The notes beneath the pieces are model-generated. The model had not been told where the DNA came from, made no database searches, and saw only the letters and a program-made list of their open reading frames with translations. From Clostridiales bacterium (GTDB lineage Bacteria > Bacillota > Clostridia > Oscillospirales > CAG-382), in NCBI GenBank assembly GCA_004553575.1, contig SFLA01000009.1, forward strand, positions 1 through 41,306: DNA of 41,306 nucleotides, in the 5' to 3' direction. Position numbers and translations under genes: made by a program. Each line of letters starts with the position of its first letter. Position 1 is the stretch's first letter. Below are positions 8,494-17,312 of the stretch, in pieces.

Positions 8494-9389
8494 TTTATCC
8501 TCCTAAGAGCGTCCGTGAAAAAGGCGGGAAGTGCCGCCTCGAAGGACAATATTTCGTTGGTTATGGGATGTGTGAACGAAATATACTTCGCCACAAGGCA
8601 CTGTCCGCACAGTCCGAGCTGTCCTGCGGTGCCGTAGAGCGGGTCGCCCGCGACGGGATGCCCGAGATACGCCATATGCACCCGTATCTGGTGTGTTCGT
8701 CCCGTCTCGAGAGTAAGCTCGATATGAGTATATCCGCGGTACCTTTCTATTACCCGGTATCGGGTGAGTGCGGGCTTGGAATTCAGATCGGTAACCGCAA
8801 ATTTCTTGCGGTCGTTTTTGCTTCTGCCTATGGGCTTATCCACAATGCCCGAATCTTCTTTTATATTGCCCGTTACAAGCGCTTCATACTTACGGACAAA
8901 GGAATGACAGGCAATCTGCTCTGCAAGTCCGGCATGAGCGGCGTCCGTCTTGGCAACTATAAGCAAACCCGAGGTATCTTTATCTATGCGGTGGACTATA
9001 CCGGGACGGATCTTTCCGTTTATAGACGAAAGCCGGCCGGCGCAATGACACAGAAGTGCGTTGACCAGTGTTCCGTCGGGATTACCGGCGGCTGGGTGAA
9101 CGACCATTCCCTGCGGCTTGTTTACTACCAGCAGATATTCGTCTTCATAGACTATATCCAGCGGTATATCCTGCGGCTGTGCTTCTATAGGTTCGGGCGG
9201 CGGCAGGAAAACCTCGACCGTGTCGCCGTCGCGAAGACGATAGTTCTTGTTAACGGCAAAGCCGTTCACACGGACGCTCCCGGAACTGATAAGCCCCTGC
9301 GCCGCGGAACGGCTGAGATTGCTTTCCGCGGACACAAAGACGTCGAGTCTTACGCCGATATTGCCCTCATCGACCGTCGGAAGTATCAT
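8490..9389 (-). CDS. RluA-family 23S rRNA pseudouridine synthase
   Basis: The 299-residue protein combines an N-terminal S4 RNA-binding domain (about residues 12-60, RLDVFVSAESNLSRSAAQGLI) with the RluA/RluD catalytic domain. The motif VHRIDKDTSGLLIVAKT places the catalytic Asp at residue 136, and the RTHQIRVHMAYLGHPVAGDPLYG motif is intact. The usual target of the S4-containing RluD type is helix 69 of 23S rRNA. It is adjacent to lspA, the classic Firmicutes arrangement (lspA-rluD). Its start overlaps lspA by 23 bases. RluD, RluC or YlyB cannot be told apart from sequence alone, but the lspA neighbour favours the YlyB/RluD type. Confidence 0.93.
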   Translation of the reverse strand: MILPTVDEGNIGVRLDVFVSAESNLSRSAAQGLISSGSVRVNGFAVNKNYRLRDGDTVEVFLPPPEPIEAQPQDIPLDIVYEDEYLLVVNKPQGMVVHPAAGNPDGTLVNALLCHCAGRLSSINGKIRPGIVHRIDKDTSGLLIVAKTDAAHAGLAEQIACHSFVRKYEALVTGNIKEDSGIVDKPIGRSKNDRKKFAVTDLNSKPALTRYRVIERYRGYTHIELTLETGRTHQIRVHMAYLGHPVAGDPLYGTAGQLGLCGQCLVAKYISFTHPITNEILSFEAALPAFFTDALRRIK

Positions 9390-9894
9390 CGTTATTCTCT
9401 TTCTCCGCCTGCTCCGCTTTAAGCCGCAGTTCTACCTTCGGTTCTATGAAAATTATATATACGCAAAGCAGTACGGCACCGACGGTTATAACTGCGTCGG
9501 CGACATTGAAATAAAACCACGGCATAAGCGACGAATGAAGAAAATCGACCACGGCATGATCGTACTCCACCCCGACGCGGAACAACCGGTCTATCATATT
9601 TCCGATACCGCCGCCGACCAGCATGGATACCGACACGGTGAGCAGCATATGGCGTCCGCGAAACCGATACAGGCACCACAGACCCGCGATTATTGCCAAT
9701 ATCGAAAACACAATGAAGACCCACCGGGCATTGCTCAGCATACCGAGCGCGGCTCCGCTGTTCTCGGTACGGTAAAAGGTAAGCAACTCGCCGATAACGG
9801 TTACCTTCTCGTGGTAATCCATGAGCGACACGACCAGTGTTTTGGACACCTGGTCGAGCACGACCGACAGTATTATTATCAATGCGGCTATCAT
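9367..9894 (-). CDS. lspA: Lipoprotein signal peptidase II
   Basis: LspA cleaves prolipoproteins at the lipobox after diacylglyceryl transfer; it is an aspartic protease with four membrane helices. The 175-residue product has the two catalytic Asp motifs: GGIGNMIDR (Asp102) and FYFNVADAVITVG (Asp133), and the upstream RTENSGAALG motif (residues 42-51). The ATG at 9894 overlaps the ileS stop as ATGA, which fits translational coupling. A longer frame runs 28 codons further upstream inside ileS, but those residues are basic and not like LspA. Its substrates in this window would include the three predicted lipoproteins. Order ileS-lspA-rluD is the widespread bacterial arrangement. Confidence 0.95.
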   Translation of the reverse strand: MIAALIIILSVVLDQVSKTLVVSLMDYHEKVTVIGELLTFYRTENSGAALGMLSNARWVFIVFSILAIIAGLWCLYRFRGRHMLLTVSVSMLVGGGIGNMIDRLFRVGVEYDHAVVDFLHSSLMPWFYFNVADAVITVGAVLLCVYIIFIEPKVELRLKAEQAEKENNDDTSDGR

Positions 9895-12689
9895 ATAACC
9901 CTGTTGCACCTGGGGCAAAGATGACCGCCGTCGGGAAGACCGACCGTATCGGTATGGAATGACCAGCAGCGATCGCACTTGTTCCCCGACGCGGGCGAAA
10001 CCGCAACGGCTATTCCGGTATCGGCGCCGACATACGCATCATCAGGTGCGGGCAGATCGGATACCGATGCGGCACTGACTATGAACAGCTCCGCAAGATC
10101 GCCGGAAAATTCGTTAAACAGCTTTATCGCATCGCTTTCGGGGCTGCCGTATATCACTACCTGCGCCTCGAGCGATTTTCCGATAATCTTGTCGGCACGG
10201 GCTATCTCAAGCGCCTTCATAACGTCGTCGCGTGCCGAGAACAGCGCATTGTACTTGGGCTCGTCGTCGAATTCGAGAGACGGATCGTACGCGGGCATAT
10301 CGTTAAGAAACACGCTTTGGGTATTGTCGGAGGGGATATGGCTCATAAAGCCCCAAACCTCCTCTGCGGTGTAGGAAAGCACCGGCGCGAGCAGACGGGT
10401 GAGCTCGGACACGATAAGGTACATGGCGGTCTGCGCACTGCGGCGGGAAGGATCGCTCAGGGATTCGCAGTACAGGCGGTCCTTCGTTATATCGATATAC
10501 AGCTTTGACATATCGTTCGCGCAGAAATTGTTTACCGCACGGTACACATCATGGAAGTCGTATTCGGAATATGCGCGATTGCATTCCCTCACAAGTCCGT
10601 TCAGTCTTGAAAGCGCCCAACGGTCAAGCGGAAGCATATCGGATACCGCAACACAGTCGGTCGCGGGGTTAAAATCGCTGTCGGGACGTCCGAGATTGGC
10701 GAGCAGTATGCGGAGGGTGTTCCTTATTTTGCGGTAGCTCTCGGAAAGCTGGCGGAAAATGGCATCGGACGCGCGGACATCCACCCGGTAATCGCTCGAA
10801 GCAACCCACAGACGCAGTATATCTGCGCCGTAAACCTTAATAATTTCCTCCGGCGCCACGGAATTGCCGAGCGACTTGTGCATGGCTTTGCCCTCACCGT
10901 CGACCACCCAGCCGTGAGTAAGCACCGATTTGTACGGCGCTTTTCCGTCAACGGCGCCGACCGCAATCAGCAGGGAGGACTGGAACCAGCCCCTGTACTG
11001 ATCCGCGCCCTCAAGATACAGATCCGCAGGACAGCGGCAGCCGGAAGCGCGCAGAGCGGCATAATGGGTTGAACCGCTGTCGAACCAGCCGTCAAGAGTA
11101 TCGGTTTCCTTGGTGAAATGCTTTCCGCCGCAGTGAGGGCACACAAAGCCCTCCGGCAGAAGCTGCTCCGGCTCGCAGTCAAACCAGGCGTTGGAGCCGC
11201 GATCGGCAAAAATTTTACGGAGCGATGCTACGGTATCATCGTTGCAGACAGGCTTTCCGCATTCTTCGCAATAGAAGACGGGAATAGGAAGCCCCCAATG
11301 GCGCTGACGCGAAATGCACCAGTCGCTTCGCTCACGTATCATGCCTGCCATACGGTCACCGCCCCATGCGGGGATCCATTCGACCTCCGAGGCCGCCTCA
11401 AGTGCCTGATCGCGGAACGCCTCCACCGAGCAGAACCACTGCGGTGTGGCACGGAAAATAATCGGATTTTTGCATCTCCAGCAGTGCGGATACTGATGCA
11501 CCGTCTCTTCCGAAGCAAACAGCGCACCGCTCTCGACCATACCGTCATATATGGCTTTATTTGAATCGGCGTAATACATTCCGGCGTACGGACCCGCTTC
11601 CTCGGTCTGATAACCGCGGTCGTCTACCGGTACAAGTATCTTCATGCCGTAACGCATTCCGGTATAATAGTCGTCGGCGCCGAAGCCCGGTGCGGTGTGG
11701 ACGCAGCCGGTTCCGCTTTCCATGGTGACGTAATCGGCACATACAACGAGTGAATCGCGGTCAAGGAAAGGATGATACGCGGTGGCATATTCAAAATCTT
11801 TGCCGCGGAATGTCTTTATAATCTCGTATGATTCAATATTGCCGGCGCTCATTGTTCTGCCGACCAGCGGCTCGGCGACGATATACTGCTCGTCACCGGC
11901 TTTTACGACGGCATAGCTCTCACGCGGGTTAACGGCTATCGCCATATTTCCGGGGAGAGTCCAGGTCGTTGTAGTCCATATTATGAAATAAGTGCGGTCT
12001 TTATCACACACATCGGAAAGCAGACCCTTATCGTCGTGAACGCGGAACTTCACAAACACGGAGGTACAGGTGTCGTCGCGATACTCGATCTCCGCCTCGG
12101 CAAGTGCAGTCTCGTCGTGCGGGCACCAATATACGGGCTTAAGTCCCTTGTAAATATAGCCTTTTTTATACATCTCGCAGAAGAGACCCAGCTCCTCGGC
12201 TTCGAAGGCGGGATCCATGGTGCGATAGGGATGCTCCCAGTCACCGAGCACCCCGAGCCGCTTGAAGGACTGCATCTGAAGCTGCACAAAGTTTTCGGCA
12301 AAATCGCGGCAGGCGGAGCGGAACTCGGAAACCGACATGCGTTTGCGGTCGAGCTTGTTCTTTTTGATTATAGCGCTCTCGATCGGCATACCGTGATTGT
12401 CCCAACCGGGGATATACACCGCACGGTAACCGCTCATCGACTTGTACTTGTTTATGAAATCCTTAAGTATTTTATTGAGAGCGGTGCCCATATGAATATT
12501 TCCGTTGGAAAAAGGAGGCCCGTCGTGCAGGATAAAATCCTCCTTGCCGGCGTTCCTCTCGAGCATTCTTCCGTATATATCCTCGTTCTGCCACTTTTCG
12601 AGAGTCTCGGGCTCTCTCTGCGGCAGTGAAGCGCGCATGGGAAAATCCGTTACCGGAAGGTTTAATGTATCTTTATAATCGGTCGCCAT
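9891..12689 (-). CDS. ileS: Isoleucyl-tRNA synthetase
   Basis: IleS charges tRNA-Ile and edits misactivated valine. The 932-residue product carries the class I HIGH signature as HMGT (residues 66-69, within PPFSNGNIHMGTALNKILKDF positions), an editing domain in the middle (TTTWTLPGNMAIAVNP around residue 240), the second signature as MHKSLGNS (KMSKS region), an anticodon-binding helical domain, and a C-terminal zinc finger (CDRCWSF and CPRCNRVI). Length and the C-terminal zinc site mark the bacterial type, the form normally sensitive to mupirocin. There is no room for a T-box leader: only 14 bases separate it from divIVA, so the gene seems controlled as part of the operon. Confidence 0.97.
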   Translation of the reverse strand: MATDYKDTLNLPVTDFPMRASLPQREPETLEKWQNEDIYGRMLERNAGKEDFILHDGPPFSNGNIHMGTALNKILKDFINKYKSMSGYRAVYIPGWDNHGMPIESAIIKKNKLDRKRMSVSEFRSACRDFAENFVQLQMQSFKRLGVLGDWEHPYRTMDPAFEAEELGLFCEMYKKGYIYKGLKPVYWCPHDETALAEAEIEYRDDTCTSVFVKFRVHDDKGLLSDVCDKDRTYFIIWTTTTWTLPGNMAIAVNPRESYAVVKAGDEQYIVAEPLVGRTMSAGNIESYEIIKTFRGKDFEYATAYHPFLDRDSLVVCADYVTMESGTGCVHTAPGFGADDYYTGMRYGMKILVPVDDRGYQTEEAGPYAGMYYADSNKAIYDGMVESGALFASEETVHQYPHCWRCKNPIIFRATPQWFCSVEAFRDQALEAASEVEWIPAWGGDRMAGMIRERSDWCISRQRHWGLPIPVFYCEECGKPVCNDDTVASLRKIFADRGSNAWFDCEPEQLLPEGFVCPHCGGKHFTKETDTLDGWFDSGSTHYAALRASGCRCPADLYLEGADQYRGWFQSSLLIAVGAVDGKAPYKSVLTHGWVVDGEGKAMHKSLGNSVAPEEIIKVYGADILRLWVASSDYRVDVRASDAIFRQLSESYRKIRNTLRILLANLGRPDSDFNPATDCVAVSDMLPLDRWALSRLNGLVRECNRAYSEYDFHDVYRAVNNFCANDMSKLYIDITKDRLYCESLSDPSRRSAQTAMYLIVSELTRLLAPVLSYTAEEVWGFMSHIPSDNTQSVFLNDMPAYDPSLEFDDEPKYNALFSARDDVMKALEIARADKIIGKSLEAQVVIYGSPESDAIKLFNEFSGDLAELFIVSAASVSDLPAPDDAYVGADTGIAVAVSPASGNKCDRCWSFHTDTVGLPDGGHLCPRCNRVI

Positions 12690-12703
12690 ATGCGGGAATC
12701 TCC

Positions 12704-13654
12704 TTAATCGTCATCATCGTCGTCGCTGAATATTCTGAAAAGCTCGTCCTCGGAGCATATGGAATCGCCCTCATCCTGCGCTTCTGCCGGAATCTCCGCA
12801 GGCTCGGACTGCCTGTCCGTTCCATCCCGTTTACCGTCGCCCTCCGTTGCCGTCCCGGTCAGATCCGGCATAACGCGGGTTGCGCCGTCGGCGGCTTCCG
12901 ATGCATTGTCCGGATGCCTGTCCGCTTCATCGAGCAGACGCTTAAGCTCGTCGTCCGGCTCCTCGACCGGCATTTCGTCGGCAGAAGGCATTGCAGGTAC
13001 CGGCTGCTCCGTCGGAGCGTTTCCGGGTATAAGCTCGGATTCGTCCATCTCCTGCTCGCGGCGGGATTCCGCCTCGGCACGGCGGATAATCTCCTCCTGC
13101 TCGCGGCGCATATGCTCGCTGCGTACTTCCTCCTCGATGGTTGCCTTAACCTCGCCGAATATCTTGCCGACAAGCTCGCTGTCGGACGGGAGCACAAGCT
13201 GCTCCAGCTCATTCACGGATATGGACTGGACGTCCTCTATCTGGCGGCGATAAATCTCGAACAGCCGCTTTTTGAAATCGAGCACGGTTGCGCGTACATT
13301 CCAGAGTTCTTCCTTCTCTACCGCGATCTGCTTTTTGAAATCGCTGATTACCGCGTCGCAGCGTTTTTTTATGGATTCGGTAATGATATCGGCACGCTCG
13401 TTGGCATCGCGGATTATCTTCTCGCCCATCTTCTGCGCGGAGACGAGGGTGCTGCGTATCGATTCTTCCTCGTCGCGTATCTCGTCGAGATTTGTCACGA
13501 CGATACGGAGCTTGCGGTCAAGCTCAAGATTCTCGCGGTATAATTCGGTGTATTTATCGATAAGAAAATCGATATAATCATCGACCTCCGCAGTATTATA
13601 ACCCTTCAGGCTTTTGCCGAAGGCTTTGTTTTTAAGCTCGTGCGGTGCAAGCAC
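12704..13654 (-). CDS. divIVA: DivIVA-family polar/septal protein
   Basis: The N-terminal signature HELKNKAFGKSLKGYNTAEVDDYIDFL (positions 5-31) is the DivIVA lipid-binding domain, followed by long coiled-coil segments (about residues 30-185) rich in Glu, Lys and Arg. Residues 190-316 are a poorly ordered, very acidic tail ending in SDDDDDD, longer than in Bacillus DivIVA (164 residues in total there). DivIVA marks curved membrane at septa and poles and recruits division or sporulation proteins. The gene starts at GTG behind AAAGGGGCG, and sits in the usual sepF-yggT-divIVA order. The long acidic tail may be a partner-binding region; this is inference. Confidence 0.93.
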   Translation of the reverse strand: MLAPHELKNKAFGKSLKGYNTAEVDDYIDFLIDKYTELYRENLELDRKLRIVVTNLDEIRDEEESIRSTLVSAQKMGEKIIRDANERADIITESIKKRCDAVISDFKKQIAVEKEELWNVRATVLDFKKRLFEIYRRQIEDVQSISVNELEQLVLPSDSELVGKIFGEVKATIEEEVRSEHMRREQEEIIRRAEAESRREQEMDESELIPGNAPTEQPVPAMPSADEMPVEEPDDELKRLLDEADRHPDNASEAADGATRVMPDLTGTATEGDGKRDGTDRQSEPAEIPAEAQDEGDSICSEDELFRIFSDDDDDD

Positions 13655-13670
13655 CGGTCGTTCGCCCCTT

Positions 13671-13955
13671 TCACAGAAAACTGCTTGCCGACGGCAGCGC
13701 CAGCCTGATTATCAGTAATGCAAATATCATTACAAGATACGAGTAATCGATCGGCATTGAATCGAAAATCTCGTAGCGGGAAAGCGCGGCGCGCACGGGA
13801 GACAGCGCCGGCTCGGTTATCGCGGTGACAGCACTGTAAAGCCTGCCCTCCTCCATTCCGAACAGAGGAAGGACAAGCCGCGCCACTACGGCAAGCGAAA
13901 AGAACATAAGAAACGTCTCTACCGTGCTTGCAAGTATATAGTAAACTAAGTTCAA
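13671..13955 (-). CDS. yggT: YggT-family membrane protein
   Basis: The 94-residue product has two hydrophobic segments (about residues 3-27 and 72-90) flanking a polar loop with the family motif around LTEPALSPVRAALSR. YggT proteins are small membrane proteins of the division cluster; in cyanobacteria and plastids a homolog affects membrane or nucleoid distribution, but no mechanism is settled. It starts at TTG: the site GGGAG lies 7 bases before it and no ATG is suitably placed. It lies between sepF (36 bases) and divIVA (16 bases), as in many Firmicutes. Confidence 0.9.
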   Translation of the reverse strand: MNLVYYILASTVETFLMFFSLAVVARLVLPLFGMEEGRLYSAVTAITEPALSPVRAALSRYEIFDSMPIDYSYLVMIFALLIIRLALPSASSFL

Positions 13956-13991
13956 GGTATATCTCCCGAAAAAACTTCAGATGCAGATTAA

Positions 13992-14450
13992 TCAGAACAG
14001 ATCACGCGGGGCGGCGGCTGCAGCGGGCTTTTCCTCTGCGGCAAGCTCCGGCTGATCGTTGGAAAGTTCGACATTCTTCGGGGTGATAACATAGGTCGAA
14101 TTGGCTACACGTCTGAGGTTACCGCCAATTGCAAAGGTAACGCCGGAAAGAAAATCGATTATCCGTCTTATAGTTTCCTTATTGGTATCCTCAAGATTGA
14201 GCACCACGGTACGGCGGGCGATAAGATGCTGGGCTATACCGGTGACCGCCTCGTATCTGTCCGGCTTGATAATCTTCATTTCGAGAGAAGCGGTCGAAGA
14301 AACTCCGCCGGAGGCACGGGGTGCCGCCGCAGCCTTGGTCTGCTCCTTTACGGGAGACTCCTCTTCGTATTCTTCTTCCTCATATTCCTCGTCGTCGACA
14401 TACTCGTCGTCAGGCTTGAAAAGCGTTGAAAAATTCTTCATGAATCCCAT
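13992..14450 (-). CDS. sepF: Cell division protein SepF
   Basis: SepF is a membrane-anchored FtsZ-binding protein that bundles FtsZ and shapes the septum. The 152-residue product has a short N-terminal amphipathic helix (MGFMKNFSTLF), a long Asp/Glu linker (DDEYVDDEEYEEEEYEE), and the globular SepF domain from about residue 55 to 135 (MKIIKPDRYEAVTGIAQHLI, VVLNLEDTNKETIRRIIDFL, GVTFAIGGNLRRVANSTYVI). The start is fixed by an ACGGAGG site. It belongs to the division block yggS-sepF-yggT-divIVA. Confidence 0.95.
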   Translation of the reverse strand: MGFMKNFSTLFKPDDEYVDDEEYEEEEYEEESPVKEQTKAAAAPRASGGVSSTASLEMKIIKPDRYEAVTGIAQHLIARRTVVLNLEDTNKETIRRIIDFLSGVTFAIGGNLRRVANSTYVITPKNVELSNDQPELAAEEKPAAAAAPRDLF

Positions 14451-14465
14451 GGTAAACCTCCGTAA

Positions 14466-15140
14466 TTATATAATCTGTTTGTTTCTTTCTCCGAAAATTG
14501 CGGTACCCACCCGCACCATGTTGGAGCCCAGCGCGATCGCCTCGCGGTAATCCGCGGACATACCTATCGATATTATATCTATTTTATCATTACTTTTGGC
14601 ATTTTTCAAGATGTCAGAATATATTTTATACAATTTATCGTAGTATTCCGTCAATCTGCCCTTCGGAGGAATCGCCATAACGCCGCGGACGCGTATTCCG
14701 CGCATTTCGTACAGCGATCGGTAAAGCTCAAGCGCATCGTCGGGATGCACGCCCGATTTGCTTTCTTCCTCCCCGATATTAACCTCGATAAGAATATCGG
14801 TGACTTTGTGGATCTCTCGCGAGCGGATATCGATCTCCCGTGCGAGCGAAAGATGGTCTACCGACTGAATCATATCCACCTTGTCGATAATGCTGCGGAC
14901 CTTGCGGCGCTGGAGAGTCCCGATAAAATGAATCTTTGCACCCTCGGGGAGCTCGAGGTACGGATATTTTGCGCAAAGCTCCTCGACACGGTTCTCGCCT
15001 ATTTCGGTAATCCCGCTGCGGAATGCAAAATTAATAACCTCGGGAGATACGGTCTTGGTGGCGGCTACAAGGCGAACTCCTTCGGGAATATCGGCCCTAA
15101 CGGCATCGATAGAATTTTTTATTGCGGTGAAATCGGTCAC
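14466..15140 (-). CDS. yggS: YggS-family PLP homeostasis protein
   Basis: The 224-residue product is the pyridoxal-phosphate-binding YggS/YlmE/PROSC protein. The PLP lysine is Lys29 in RLVAATKTVSPEVIN; further motifs are EIGENRVEELCAKY, IHFIGTLQRRK and the C-terminal ISIGMSADYREAIALGSNMVRVGTAIFG, which binds the phosphate. It buffers free PLP and affects amino-acid metabolism. The start is GTG, forming a GTGA overlap with the stop of the preceding gene and preceded by AAGG at good spacing; the 28 upstream in-frame codons belong to the neighbouring gene's other frame. It precedes sepF as ylmE does in Bacillus. Confidence 0.94.
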   Translation of the reverse strand: MTDFTAIKNSIDAVRADIPEGVRLVAATKTVSPEVINFAFRSGITEIGENRVEELCAKYPYLELPEGAKIHFIGTLQRRKVRSIIDKVDMIQSVDHLSLAREIDIRSREIHKVTDILIEVNIGEEESKSGVHPDDALELYRSLYEMRGIRVRGVMAIPPKGRLTEYYDKLYKIYSDILKNAKSNDKIDIISIGMSADYREAIALGSNMVRVGTAIFGERNKQII

Positions 15141-16381
15141 TTCAATACCTTCCCTACGTAAATATCTGTCCCGGACACTATTACAAGATCGTACAGCGAA
15201 AGCTCGGACTGTGAAATATGGCATTTATCGCTGTCGTCCGGCAGGGCGCAAATATACGATCCGCCGTCCTCGTAAAGTATCCTGACCTTTTTGAAAACGA
15301 CCTCGTTGCCGTCGAGCACGTACACTCCGCGGATGCCGTCGAGAACTCTCACCGCCGAAGCGGTTATCTTAAGCCCGGCATAATTGCCGGTGATTATATC
15401 GACAGTCTGCTTGCGGCTGTATGTCATGCCCTCCGGCATGGTCTTTGTCTTAAAAACGAGAAGTATATCGTCGGAATCTGTCTGGGTAATAACCTTTGTC
15501 AGAGTCATTCCGCACTCGACATCCGACGAATACGGAAAGACGATACGGTAATCCGCGCCGGAGGAATAACTTCCCAGCTCCTGCCTGGTGGTTTTGCATA
15601 CCAGATACCAGTACGGTGACGTAACTATTTTGCCCGCACTCCCGTTCATAAGACCGACATCGGGACTCGAAGATATGAGCGATTCAAACGAATCCGGTGT
15701 AAGCAGCGAAAGCGCGTCCGTAGTGAATATATCCTCGTAGCCGTCGGCGGAGGAATAATAATAACCGGCGGTGCCCGCCTTGGTAACCGTCTTCTCCCCG
15801 GTAAGTGTTGATTCGAGATATGCTATCTCGGTTTTGCAGGCGTTTATCTGCATACCGTAATTGCTTACGGTCTGGGTGAGCGCATACCGACGGTTTTCCT
15901 GTATAAGCAGGTCGGTTATTACTTTCCCCATTCCCTCGTACGATCCGTATGCCAGATCCTTCCCGAAATCGAGCAGCAGATCGCTGATATTGCCTTCTAT
16001 AATCTTATGGTCGGAAATCGAATATCCGTTGTCGACTCCGCTCTGCTCGAGTATTTCAATACGTGTTCTGAGAGCCTTTATCTGCTCCTGTACCGTGGCG
16101 TCGTCCGCCTCGGTATAAGTCACGCACACCTCGGTATCTGCGGTGACCTTCTCTCCGTCGTCGGCAAGATAGCACTTTGTGCCCGCAGAATCCGCCGAAA
16201 GCACGATTTCATCGCGGAACAGATACGCCTCAACCTCGACCACGGCGTTGGCCTCATGATACACGGCGTTCTCCACCTCCACCGTGGAGCCGACCGAAAG
16301 CATGAGCTGGAGGACTATATAGAAAATAATCGCCAGCGACAGCAGCGCCATGGCTATTTGTTTTACCGCGTTTTTGACCAT
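15137..16381 (-). CDS. HlyD-like membrane-anchored protein
   Basis: The 414-residue product has one N-terminal membrane anchor (about residues 8-30) and an extracytoplasmic body. Residues about 33-85 resemble the first half of a biotinyl-lipoyl barrel, 88-200 form a helical hairpin (ATVQEQIKALRTRIEILEQSG), and the rest returns to beta structure ending with a lipoyl/barrel-like segment (VYVLDGNEVVFKKVRIL). This is the pattern of HlyD-type adaptor proteins. In Clostridia such a protein commonly sits directly before yggS and sepF, so a function tied to the cell envelope or division is plausible. No ABC transporter is adjacent, so an export-adaptor role is not supported. It overlaps miaA by 19 bases and yggS by 4. 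Confidence 0.78.
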   Translation of the reverse strand: MVKNAVKQIAMALLSLAIIFYIVLQLMLSVGSTVEVENAVYHEANAVVEVEAYLFRDEIVLSADSAGTKCYLADDGEKVTADTEVCVTYTEADDATVQEQIKALRTRIEILEQSGVDNGYSISDHKIIEGNISDLLLDFGKDLAYGSYEGMGKVITDLLIQENRRYALTQTVSNYGMQINACKTEIAYLESTLTGEKTVTKAGTAGYYYSSADGYEDIFTTDALSLLTPDSFESLISSSPDVGLMNGSAGKIVTSPYWYLVCKTTRQELGSYSSGADYRIVFPYSSDVECGMTLTKVITQTDSDDILLVFKTKTMPEGMTYSRKQTVDIITGNYAGLKITASAVRVLDGIRGVYVLDGNEVVFKKVRILYEDGGSYICALPDDSDKCHISQSELSLYDLVIVSGTDIYVGKVLK

Positions 16382-17286
16382 TGACAGTATATCCTCCGTG
16401 CGGAATCCACAGCTCCGGCTCCTGCCGTAACCGGTACCGCCTGCTTCATGTGTCCGAAATATGTAAGCTGACGTTTTGCGTAGTTTCTCGTGTGTCTTTT
16501 TATCTGTTCAACCGCCTCGGGAATACCGCACAAGCCGTCGAACACCGGAAAGAACTCCTTATATCCGATCGCCTGCGAAGCCGTGGGAGCAGTGCGGAGT
16601 CCTCTTTCGCAGAGCGAACGCACCTCCGATTCCAGTCCGGAGGATATCATGCCGTCCACCCTGTCGTCGATATGCGAATACAGCTCCTCGCGGCTGTCGG
16701 GCAGAAGCAGCAGCACGAGAGGATCAAAGGGCGGGTCGGACACGGTATCACGCTCGAGCGCCGACTTCGGGGTTCCGCTGTCGCACATTTCAAGCGCACG
16801 CACAACCCTTTTCACGTTGTTCGGATGTATTTTTGCCGCCGATTCCGGGTCGCGCTCCGCAAGCATGGCGTGGAGCGCGGCGGCGCCGCTTCCGGAAGCT
16901 ACGGCGTAATAATCCTCCCGCCGCTTCGGGTCGGCGGACTGAGTCTTATACAGTCTGCCTGAAAGCAATGTCTCTATATACATACCGGTTCCGCCGACGA
17001 TTACCGGAATTTTACTGCGGGAGTGAATATCCCGTGCGGCGGACAGCGCCGCCCCGCAAAAATCGGCAACCGAAAACGGGTCTGAAATATCAAGCAGATC
17101 GATAAGGTGATGCGGTACCGCGCTAAGCTCCTCCGCCGAAGGCTTGGCGGTACCTATATCCATGCCGCGGTATATCTGCATGCTGTCTCCGTTGATTATC
17201 TCGCCGCCGAATGAAAGCGCCAGGGATATCCCGAGTGAAGTTTTTCCGGTGCAGGTCGGACCGATGATAACGATTGCGGGGATCAC
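16363..17286 (-). CDS. miaA: tRNA dimethylallyltransferase
   Basis: MiaA transfers the dimethylallyl group to N6 of A37 in tRNAs reading codons that start with U. The 307-residue product has the P-loop GPTCTGKT (residues 9-16), the NGDSMQIYRGMDIGTAKP motif (33-50), HHLIDLLDISDPFSVADF, the PVIVGGTGMYIETLLSG substrate site, and the RQLTYFGHMKQ end motif (normally RQLTWFR-like). It follows queA by 26 bases, so two anticodon-loop modification genes lead the operon. Identification is firm. Confidence 0.96.
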   Translation of the reverse strand: MIPAIVIIGPTCTGKTSLGISLALSFGGEIINGDSMQIYRGMDIGTAKPSAEELSAVPHHLIDLLDISDPFSVADFCGAALSAARDIHSRSKIPVIVGGTGMYIETLLSGRLYKTQSADPKRREDYYAVASGSGAAALHAMLAERDPESAAKIHPNNVKRVVRALEMCDSGTPKSALERDTVSDPPFDPLVLLLLPDSREELYSHIDDRVDGMISSGLESEVRSLCERGLRTAPTASQAIGYKEFFPVFDGLCGIPEAVEQIKRHTRNYAKRQLTYFGHMKQAVPVTAGAGAVDSARRIYCQWSKTR

Positions 17287-17312
17287 GGCAGCTGTTCCTC
17301 CGGTACCAAAAT

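Noticed and set aside
12626..13543. A 305-codon plus-strand frame over divIVA
   Set aside because: It is the mirror of the DivIVA coiled coil; hydrophobic residues arise from antisense of Glu/Lys codons.
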